Assembly (NCBI GenBank): GCA_036340215.1
Contig: JAYYZF010000008.1
Span: forward strand, 1-13,520
Source of the DNA: JABJPE01 sp036340215
GTDB taxonomy: Bacteria > Pseudomonadota > Gammaproteobacteria > Comchoanobacterales > Comchoanobacteraceae
DNA length: 13,520 nt
Reading direction: 5' to 3'
In this document: in pieces, positions 7,487 through 13,520 of the stretch
Layout of the letters: every line of letters begins with the position of its first letter
Numbering within the stretch: position 1 is the first letter of the stretch
Program-made: the position numbers and the translations under genes
The notes under the pieces: model-generated
The model's database searches: none
Seen by the model: only the letters and a program-made list of their open reading frames with translations
What the model was told of the DNA's origin: nothing

Positions 7487-8724
7487 ATTTTAAATATCCT
7501 TAAAATTCTTTGAAGAGAATTACAAAGAGCATCAATATCTTGCTCGTTATTATAAATACCAAGTGAAGCTCTTGTTAAAGAACTTAAGCCAAAAGATTTA
7601 ACAAGAGGCATAGCACAATGATGCCCTCCTCTAACTGCGACTTTATCCTCATCTAATAGACTAGTAATATCATGTGCATGTATATCAGCAAGTGTAAATG
7701 AAATCACTCCTACTTTATGCTGGGCATTACCATATATTTTTACTTCTGGTATTTTAGCTAACTCTTGCTCTGCATATTGCAGCAGCTCCTGTTCATGGGC
7801 AAAAATATGTTCTTTCCCGATTTCACTAAAGTAATTTAGAGCTGCTGCCATTCCTATTACTCCGGAAATATTTGGCGTACCTGGTTCTAAACGAGCAACA
7901 TCATCTACTAAAAAAGAAGCTTCAGAATAAGAAACAGTCTCAATCATACCACCACCGTAAATGACTGGTCGAAACTTCGGTAGTAAACCATCTTTGATAT
8001 AGAGTGCACCAGTACCAGTAGGACCATAAATTTTATGAGCAGAAAACGCATAAAAATCACAGCCTAAGTCAGCAACATTAACCTCAGTGTGTGAAATCGC
8101 TTGTGCACCATCAACAAGCACGGGAATATCATATTTTTTTGCAGCTCTGACCATCTCCTTGATAGGATTAATAGTACCTAAAACATTTGAGACATGAGTA
8201 ATAGCTAAAAATGATACTTGTTCAGACAACATTTCTTCATATTGCTCGATATCCAAGGTACCATCCTCTTTTACTGGTATTATCTTTAAGGAAAGGTTCA
8301 ACTCTTGTGCTAAAACCTGCCAAGGAATAAGATTTGCATGATGCTCCATACCCGAAACTAGTATTGTCGAATTTGGCTTAATATTATGTTTAGCAAACCC
8401 AAATGCAACTGTGTTTATAGCAGCAGTAGTTCCAGCAGAAAAAATAATCTCATTTTTCTTCGCACCAATAAAATCCGCAACAGTCTTTCGGGCATTCTCA
8501 TAACTTACAGTCGCCATTTCACTTAAGTAGTGAAGTCCACTGTGTATATTTGAATGGCTTGATTTGTAATAAGAATCAACTGCATCTATAACTGCCTTAG
8601 AGCTTTGAGTTGTAGCAGCATTATCTAAGTATATTATCCTACCCCGGCATTCAGAAATATCTTTTGTTAAGATAGGAAAGTCAGAAATTATATTAGCAAA
8701 TTTTTGTGACACAACTTCACTCAT
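7483..8724 (-). CDS. sufS: SufS, group II cysteine desulfurase
   Basis: A 413-residue PLP-dependent enzyme converting L-cysteine to L-alanine and leaving a persulfide on its own Cys. Visible marks are YLDNAATT (32-39), SAGTTAAIN (96-104), MEHHANLIPW (126-135, with the ring-stacking His), VDGAQA (204-209, with the Asp that contacts the pyridine nitrogen), and SAHKIYGPTG (228-237) with Lys231 as the PLP Schiff base. The catalytic Cys370 lies in RGGHHCAMP, the tight group II (SufS/CsdA) loop rather than the longer IscS loop. Length is normal (about 406-420). The start overlaps the sufD stop and the end overlaps the sufU start, both as 4-base ATGA, so the three genes are probably translationally coupled. 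Its sulfur acceptor should be the adjacent SufU, as no sufE is visible. Confidence 0.97.
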   Translation of the reverse strand: MSEVVSQKFANIISDFPILTKDISECRGRIIYLDNAATTQSSKAVIDAVDSYYKSSHSNIHSGLHYLSEMATVSYENARKTVADFIGAKKNEIIFSAGTTAAINTVAFGFAKHNIKPNSTILVSGMEHHANLIPWQVLAQELNLSLKIIPVKEDGTLDIEQYEEMLSEQVSFLAITHVSNVLGTINPIKEMVRAAKKYDIPVLVDGAQAISHTEVNVADLGCDFYAFSAHKIYGPTGTGALYIKDGLLPKFRPVIYGGGMIETVSYSEASFLVDDVARLEPGTPNISGVIGMAAALNYFSEIGKEHIFAHEQELLQYAEQELAKIPEVKIYGNAQHKVGVISFTLADIHAHDITSLLDEDKVAVRGGHHCAMPLVKSFGLSSLTRASLGIYNNEQDIDALCNSLQRILRIFKI

Positions 8725-10019
8725 AAATCACCTTCTAGAAAAATAGCCTTACTCAGATTATGTACACATTCAAGGGACTCAGCTTTAATGCGCTCACAAT
8801 TACTAGCCATTATTATTTCATTTACAAAGGAATTAAGCAAAAGTATGTATGCCTGTGGCTCTGTTAAACCTCGAGAGCGCAGATAAAATAAACTTTTCTT
8901 GTCTAGCTCACCAACAGTAGCGCTATGTGTACAAACAACATCATCTGTAAATATCTCAAGATAAGGTTTAACATTTGACCGTGCAGTTTCTCCAAGTAAT
9001 AAGCTTTTACTATCTTGATATGCTACCGTATTCTTAACCCCTTTTGGCACATAAATATGACCTAGAAAGGAACATTGAGAAGTATTGGCAACAAGAGACC
9101 TAAAATTTTGCTTACTAGTACAATTATCAGCATTATGTAAAACTTTGACATGTGTTGCGTGCCAATTTTTAGAAGTTGAGAAATCGATCCCCTCATAATT
9201 ACAAGTAGCATGCTCTTCTTGTAAATCTATAACGGTTTCTTCTCTACTCGTACCCCCAGCAAACTTGTAATTTCTCTGCGTAAATGAACTCTCTTTTGCC
9301 ATACTGACATGCCTAAAATTCTGACAAAGAGCTAAATTAGAATCTTTGAGTAATTGCTCTGCGGCCAAAGAAGCGGAGCAAGCCAATCTGATTACAGAGA
9401 CAGAGTTGAGATTATAAGCTGCAGAATCTTCACCAATATAATTTTCAACTAAATGTATACCTGCTCTAGAGCCAACATTAACTATATTTAATAAATTTAG
9501 AAAAAAACTATCAGTATTAACATAAGTTATACTGATCTTAGGTAAATTATTTTTATTTTCTGGTATATCTATGAAAAAACCATCTGTAAATGATGCTAAG
9601 TTTAAGTCAACAAATGGATTAGAGGTAACATTATTTTGCTGCATATCTTGCAATGCCATTTCAACCTGTTTTGGGTTAGAGCTAATGGCATCTCTTAATG
9701 ATGATACCGTTATATTTTTATTTTGCCTATTAAGTAGAACTTGTCCATTGTAAATGATTATATCAGAGTCTAATGCAGCTGGAAATTTTTCAGCGATAAC
9801 AGCTCTAAGGTCTTTTTCAGTAATAATTTCAGGCTGTTTCAAATTTTCTTTAAACCAATTTGCAGTTATTGCGTAACGCCAGTTTTCAGACTTCCTCGAA
9901 GGCAATCCCTTCTGCAAAAACATAGCATAAGACCTAGCTCTAAAATCTGATAAAATTTCCCCTGTCAAGGGACGAACCTGCTCATAAAAATTGGCTAATA
10001 CTTCTAATGTATCTCTCAT
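8721..10019 (-). CDS. sufD: SufD, scaffold subunit of the SufBC2D complex
   Basis: The 432-residue protein is the partner of SufB in the Fe-S scaffold. The N-terminal helical part has GLPSRKSENWRYA (38-50), the usual SufD entry motif. The rest is the beta-helical core and the C-terminal helices that hold SufC. The conserved KPYLEIFTDDV-CTHSATVGELD block (351-372) includes His365, equivalent to E. coli SufD His360 at the SufB-SufD interface where the cluster is thought to form. RSRGL (381-385) follows, in the SufC-binding end. Conservation outside the core is low, as is usual for SufD. It lies 18 bases after sufC with only a weak AGAG ribosome-binding site, the loosest junction in the operon, which could lower SufD relative to its neighbours. 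Confidence 0.93.
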   Translation of the reverse strand: MRDTLEVLANFYEQVRPLTGEILSDFRARSYAMFLQKGLPSRKSENWRYAITANWFKENLKQPEIITEKDLRAVIAEKFPAALDSDIIIYNGQVLLNRQNKNITVSSLRDAISSNPKQVEMALQDMQQNNVTSNPFVDLNLASFTDGFFIDIPENKNNLPKISITYVNTDSFFLNLLNIVNVGSRAGIHLVENYIGEDSAAYNLNSVSVIRLACSASLAAEQLLKDSNLALCQNFRHVSMAKESSFTQRNYKFAGGTSREETVIDLQEEHATCNYEGIDFSTSKNWHATHVKVLHNADNCTSKQNFRSLVANTSQCSFLGHIYVPKGVKNTVAYQDSKSLLLGETARSNVKPYLEIFTDDVVCTHSATVGELDKKSLFYLRSRGLTEPQAYILLLNSFVNEIIMASNCERIKAESLECVHNLSKAIFLEGDL

Positions 10020-10037
10020 TATATTTTTTCTCTTTAA

Positions 10038-10781
10038 CTAAGTAGCATCAATATTAAGATAACCATTCTGCTCTATTTCTAATGCTAGTTCAGCAGAACC
10101 AGATTTGACAATACTGCCATTGGCAAGCACATGAACATAGTCAGGTTTTATATACTCTAATAAACGATGATAGTGGGTTATAATAACAAAAGATCTATCC
10201 TCAGATCTCATCTTATTCACAACATTAGCGACCGTTTTGAGGGCATCCACATCCAGTCCTGAATCAGTTTCATCTAAAATACCAAGCTTAGGCTCAAGCA
10301 TCATCATCTGTAACATCTCATTCCGCTTTTTCTCACCCCCAGAAAAACCTTCATGTAAATTTCGCGAGAGGAAACTTTCATCTAACTCTAATTCTGCTAG
10401 GTAACGCCTTGCAAGAATAAGGCACTCACTTGCATCTAAGATTTTTTCTCCTCTACTCTTTCTAACACTGTTAACAGCCTGTCTAAGAAAATATAAATTA
10501 TTAAGGCCAGGAATAACTACTGGATATTGGAATGCAAGAAAAATTCCAGCTCTAGCACGATCTTCAGGCAACATATCGATCAGATCGTGGCCACTATACT
10601 TTACTTCGCCAGCTGTAACATCATAACCATACTTTCCTGCCAAGACATTTGAAAGAGTACTTTTACCAGACCCATTTGGCCCCATAATAGCATGAACTTC
10701 ACCAGCACCAACATGTAGCTTTAAATTTTTTATTATCTCTTTCTCACCAGCATTTACACATAAATTAGATATATCTAACAT
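10038..10781 (-). CDS. sufC: SufC, ATPase of the SufBC2D complex
   Basis: A 247-residue soluble ABC-type ATPase that drives conformational change of the SufB-SufD scaffold. Numbered from the chosen ATG it has Walker A GPNGSGKST (34-42), Q-loop Gln85, signature FSGGE (146-150), Walker B LGILDE (Asp170-Glu171) followed by the SufC hallmark TDSGLDVDAL, and H-loop His203. There are no membrane segments and the length is normal (about 248). The start is the ATG at 10781-10779, which overlaps the sufB TGA by one base (TGATG); an in-frame TTG one codon earlier overlaps the sufB stop and is unlikely to be used. Confidence 0.97.
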   Translation of the reverse strand: MLDISNLCVNAGEKEIIKNLKLHVGAGEVHAIMGPNGSGKSTLSNVLAGKYGYDVTAGEVKYSGHDLIDMLPEDRARAGIFLAFQYPVVIPGLNNLYFLRQAVNSVRKSRGEKILDASECLILARRYLAELELDESFLSRNLHEGFSGGEKKRNEMLQMMMLEPKLGILDETDSGLDVDALKTVANVVNKMRSEDRSFVIITHYHRLLEYIKPDYVHVLANGSIVKSGSAELALEIEQNGYLNIDAT

Positions 10782-12226
10782 CAACCAACAGCCCCTTCTA
10801 AACTAACCTCTAACAACTTTTGCGCCTCAACCGCAAACTCTAATGGCAACTTTTGAAAAATAGATTTACAAAAGCCACTTACGATCAAAGCAACAGCCTC
10901 TTCTTCATCCATACCTCTTTGCTTACAATAAAACAACTGCTCCTCACTAACACGAGAAGTAGAAGCCTCATGAGCAACTGAAGAATGCTTATTCCCAATT
11001 TCAATATTTGGGTAGGTATGTGCTTCACAAGCACTACCAAGTAAAAGCGAATCACATTGTGTGAAGTTTACTGAACTTTTCGCCATAGGAGTTGATCGCA
11101 CTATACCCCTGAAAGTATTAACACCATGCCCAGCAGAAATACCTTTAGATATTATTGTACTTTTCGTGTTTTTGCCGATATGAATCATTTTTGTACCCGT
11201 ATCTGCCTGCTGATAATTATTTGTTAGAGCTACAGAGTAAAATTCACCAACAGAATCATCGCCTTTTAATACAACACTAGGATACTTCCAAGTTACTGCA
11301 GAACCAGTTTCAACCTGAGTCCAAGATATTTTAGCTGCCCTACCCTTACAAATACCTCTTTTTGTAACAAAATTATAAATACCACCAACCCCATCTTTAC
11401 TTCCTGGATACCAGTTTTGTACTGTTGCATACTTGATCTGTGCATTTTCAAGGGCCACCAACTCCACCACCGCCGCATGTAACTGATGCTCCGAACGCAT
11501 AGGCGCTGTGCAGCCCTCTAGATAGCTAACAAAACTACTATCTTCTGCTACTATTAAAGTTCGTTCAAACTGGCCAATTTGTGGGGTATTAATTCTAAAG
11601 TACGTTGATAATTCCATTGGGCAACGTACTCCCTTTGGAATGAAAACAAAAGAACCATCACTAAAAACTGCTGAATTTAGAGCAGCATAGAAATTATCCG
11701 TGTACGGAATAACCGTACCAAGATACTTTTCCACCAACTCTGGATATTTTTGTACCGCCTCTGAAAATGGGCAAAATATAACTCCGGCTTTACTGAGTTT
11801 TTCTTTGAATGTTGTAGCAACAGAAACACTATCAAAAACAGCATCAACTGCAACTCCAGCTAGCTTTGCTCTCTCATGTAGAGGAATACCTAACTTTTCA
11901 TAAGTTTTAAGTAATTCAGGGTCAACTTCGTCCAAGCTTTTAGGCATATCTGAGACACTTTTTGGCTCTGAGTAATATATAATGTCTTGGTAGTTTATGT
12001 CGGCTATATTAAGCTGTGGCCAGCGAGGTTCCGCCATTGTTTTCCAATGGGCAAAAGCTGCCAAGCGCCAATCTAGTAAAAACTTTGGTTCTTTTTTTTT
12101 AGCGGATATTCTTCTAACAGTTTCTTCGTTCAACCCTGGCAAGAAAGTATTACTATCTATCTTAGTTTCAAAACCATGCTGATATTCAGTCTCTAAAACC
12201 TTTTTTACCGCTACATTTTCTACCAT
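10781..12226 (-). CDS. sufB: SufB, core scaffold subunit of the SufBC2D complex
   Basis: 481 residues from the chosen ATG; E. coli SufB has 495. It is the scaffold on which the nascent cluster is built. Residues known to matter in E. coli are present: Cys239 in YLEGCTAP (equivalent of Cys254, the sulfur entry site), Gln270 and Trp272 in VQNWYPG (sulfur tunnel), Cys391 in TQCDSLLLG (equivalent of Cys405) and His419-Glu420 in AHEAST (equivalents of His433-Glu434). The residue before them is Ala418 where E. coli has Glu432. The C-terminal block LPLEFAVEAQKLLEVSLEGAVG is the highly conserved SufC-binding end. An in-frame TTG 12 bases upstream lies in TTGGAT, the likely Shine-Dalgarno 7 bases before the ATG, so the ATG is preferred. 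It is the first gene of the operon, about 24 bases downstream of the predicted transcription start. Confidence 0.96.
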   Translation of the reverse strand: MVENVAVKKVLETEYQHGFETKIDSNTFLPGLNEETVRRISAKKKEPKFLLDWRLAAFAHWKTMAEPRWPQLNIADINYQDIIYYSEPKSVSDMPKSLDEVDPELLKTYEKLGIPLHERAKLAGVAVDAVFDSVSVATTFKEKLSKAGVIFCPFSEAVQKYPELVEKYLGTVIPYTDNFYAALNSAVFSDGSFVFIPKGVRCPMELSTYFRINTPQIGQFERTLIVAEDSSFVSYLEGCTAPMRSEHQLHAAVVELVALENAQIKYATVQNWYPGSKDGVGGIYNFVTKRGICKGRAAKISWTQVETGSAVTWKYPSVVLKGDDSVGEFYSVALTNNYQQADTGTKMIHIGKNTKSTIISKGISAGHGVNTFRGIVRSTPMAKSSVNFTQCDSLLLGSACEAHTYPNIEIGNKHSSVAHEASTSRVSEEQLFYCKQRGMDEEEAVALIVSGFCKSIFQKLPLEFAVEAQKLLEVSLEGAVG

Positions 12227-12610
12227 AAAACGATCCAACGCAATTATTAAAAATAGACTATATGATTATTTAACGTAAATTCAATATTTTACTGCTAAAT
12301 GACAGCAATCACATTTACAAAAAAGTAGCGGCATTAACAGGATATTTACGATTAATAATGACTAATAACCAAATATACTATTTTTTCACAAAAATTGCAA
12401 CCTTGCTTCGTTAATTAACACCCTGATAATATAACAATTATTTTTATATTTCGAGGCTTAGCATCAAGATCAAGTTTAGTAATTATAGGGTTCGTTGTTA
12501 TGCTCTAATTAATTCTTGTTGATGAAAATTACAACGATAAGATGCATTCAAGTGAAACTACTAATACTACTGAAAACAAATAACGAATATATTGTAAAAT
12601 TACAAGCTTT
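12227..12610. other. Intergenic region between the glycosyltransferase gene and sufB
   Basis: A 384-base AT-rich stretch with no convincing gene on either strand. Its sufB-proximal end carries the suf promoter. Other structure: a 14-bp near-palindrome TTGTAA-AA-TTACAA (12592-12605) 5 bases after the glycosyltransferase stop, which could be a weak terminator on the minus strand; 7-bp inverted arms TCGTTGT (12492-12498) and ACAACGA (12531-12537); a tandem ATCAAG pair (12463-12474); and a perfect 10-bp palindrome GTTAATTAAC (12410-12419). No tRNA-like cloverleaf was found by eye. The length is large for this compact region, so it may hold a small RNA or decayed DNA, but nothing proves either. 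Confidence 0.5.
12257..12284 (-). promoter_or_regulatory. sufB: Sigma-70-type promoter of the suf operon
   Basis: On the minus strand a -35 TTGAAT (12284-12279, 4 of 6) and a -10 TATAGT (12262-12257, 5 of 6) are 16 bases apart, about 30 bases before the sufB ATG. A 13-bp inverted repeat, ATTTA-ACG-TAAAT on the plus strand (12268-12280), fills most of the spacer and touches the -35, so it is a candidate operator. I see no match to the known E. coli IscR type 1 or type 2 sites, or to a good Fur box. Confidence 0.55.
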
Positions 12611-13483
12611 CTATAAAGATAAAATCTTCTTTAATATTTTTCGCTTTTCTCCAGATAAAATTGACGTTATAAATAATGGCACTATCCCGGAGATATATTT
12701 GATCCAGCTCAAAAATACTGCATATAATCCACTGTAATGCTTCTGCACATATAACAAAGCTGACCTCATTAATTGCACTTTTGTCATTATCTTGATCTCA
12801 GAATTAAAACGTGAGGATTTACCATGACTATGAAAGCAAAATATATCATTATAATAAATAGTTTTTATGCTATTAATACTGGCACGCTTACACAAATCCA
12901 TATCTTCGTAATACATCCAGTAACTTTCATCCCAACCTCCTAATTCGTTAAAATCAGCAAGCCTCATCATCAGAAACGAGCCCGATACCCAATCAGGGGA
13001 ATGCCATGTTTTTTTAGCTAGCTTTTTCTTAGATGTGTTATTTACAAAATTATAAATGAAACGGAAAAGACCATTTACAGAATACCAATTAAGGAAAATA
13101 CCATATGAATATGTATCCCTGCGATCATCATTAAGCTGTTTTATACTGACAATACTTCGGCTGATATTTTCAACCCTCTGTGTAAGATCTAGCAAACAGT
13201 TATCTGGCAGTTTAGTATCAGGGTTTAAAAACAAGACCCAATCAGACTCAACTATCTGGGCCCCTTGATTACAAGCTGCAGCAAAGCCTTTGTTTTCAGT
13301 ATTTTTTAACCAAGTACAAAAACTATATCTTTCTCTAAAATCTTCAAATTTCCCATCAGCAGAGTTATTATCTACTACTATGACTTTTGGACTAACATTT
13401 TCTTGTTTTTGGATGCTCTCTAAACAGCGGGCTAAAGGTACCCAAGATTTATAATTGACTATTACTATAGAAAGACTTTCCAT
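12611..13483 (-). CDS. Family 2 glycosyltransferase (GT-A fold, rhamnosyltransferase-like)
   Basis: 290 residues with the GT2 order of motifs: SIVIVNYKS (5-13), VIVVDNNSADG (34-44, nucleotide-binding Asp38), NKGFAAACNQGA (64-75), the FLNPDT metal-binding stretch (85-90, with Asp89), PDWVSGSFLMMR (163-174, acceptor side), and GGWDESYWMYYEDMDLCKR (182-200), whose Glu193-Asp194 are the likely catalytic base region. These motifs are typical of the WcaA/RfbN-like transferases that add a sugar, often rhamnose, from a nucleotide donor to a lipopolysaccharide or exopolysaccharide precursor. Residues 254-276 are hydrophobic and may attach it to the inner membrane. AGGGG lies 9 bases before the ATG. 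It is separated from suf by 384 bases and probably belongs to a cell-surface polysaccharide cluster beyond the window. The donor and acceptor cannot be told. Confidence 0.9.
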   Translation of the reverse strand: MESLSIVIVNYKSWVPLARCLESIQKQENVSPKVIVVDNNSADGKFEDFRERYSFCTWLKNTENKGFAAACNQGAQIVESDWVLFLNPDTKLPDNCLLDLTQRVENISRSIVSIKQLNDDRRDTYSYGIFLNWYSVNGLFRFIYNFVNNTSKKKLAKKTWHSPDWVSGSFLMMRLADFNELGGWDESYWMYYEDMDLCKRASINSIKTIYYNDIFCFHSHGKSSRFNSEIKIMTKVQLMRSALLYVQKHYSGLYAVFLSWIKYISGIVPLFITSILSGEKRKILKKILSL

Positions 13484-13520
13484 TCTTACAAGCCCCTATT
13501 ATTAAAACAATACTCACAAG

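Noticed and set aside
12424..12440. TGATAAT followed by AT-rich sequence, resembling half of a Fur box
   Set aside because: The second half does not mirror the first, and such heptamers are common in DNA this AT-rich.
12463..12474. Tandem ATCAAG pair
   Set aside because: Only two units with no wider array; expected by chance.
12488..12510. GGGTTCG, resembling a tRNA T-loop
   Set aside because: No acceptor stem, anticodon arm or D-arm could be paired around it on either strand.
12516..12737. Plus-strand open frame of 73 codons between sufB and the glycosyltransferase
   Set aside because: It does not start at ATG, more than half lies antisense to the glycosyltransferase gene, it has no clear ribosome-binding site, and its I/K/N-rich composition is what AT-rich noncoding DNA gives.
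334..13483. Search for a novel defence, toxin-antitoxin or mobile system
   Set aside because: All long genes here belong to recognised families (efflux, SUF, GT2), and no transposase, integrase, repeat array or toxin-antitoxin pair is visible.

Overview
The window is AT-rich, densely packed bacterial DNA, with almost every gene on the minus strand. The content suggests a host-associated or intracellular gammaproteobacterium, broadly of the Legionellales or Francisella kind. That is an inference from the low GC, an ankyrin-repeat protein, a tripartite RND efflux system with an outer-membrane factor (so a Gram-negative cell) and a complete SUF operon. No rRNA, tRNA, CRISPR array, insertion sequence or phage gene is visible, so no finer placement is offered.

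Layout, left to right. (1) Positions 2-298, plus strand: the C-terminal end of an ankyrin-repeat protein cut by the window edge, with a charged tail that fits a bipartite nuclear-localisation pattern. (2) Positions 301-333: an intrinsic terminator at the junction of the two convergent units. (3) Positions 334-5993, minus strand: a three-gene efflux operon transcribed as outer-membrane factor, membrane-fusion protein, RND pump, with a good promoter at 6024-6052. (4) Positions 6106-12226, minus strand: a seven-gene iron-sulfur cluster assembly operon in the order sufB-sufC-sufD-sufS-sufU-sufA-sufT, with very tight or overlapping junctions and a promoter at 12257-12284. (5) Positions 12227-12610: a 384-base intergenic region. 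(6) Positions 12611-13483, minus strand: a family 2 glycosyltransferase whose upstream neighbours lie outside the window.

How the genes work together. In the SUF operon, SufS takes sulfur from cysteine and SufU should relay it to the SufBC2D scaffold. SufC powers the scaffold, SufA is the likely carrier to target proteins, and SufT is a DUF59/MIP18-type maturation factor. The use of SufU in place of the usual gammaproteobacterial SufE, with SufA and SufT in the same unit, is the most notable composition here. The efflux genes would form one envelope-spanning pump: the outer-membrane lipoprotein channel, the periplasmic adaptor and the proton-driven inner-membrane transporter. No regulator gene is next to either operon.

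Three genes (outer-membrane factor, sufB, sufC) could be read as starting at TTG codons. In the first two the TTG belongs to the Shine-Dalgarno sequence, and in sufC it overlaps the sufB stop. The downstream ATG codons are used here. I found no strong evidence of a wholly new biological system; the findings are variants, candidate regulatory sites and one effector-like protein end.
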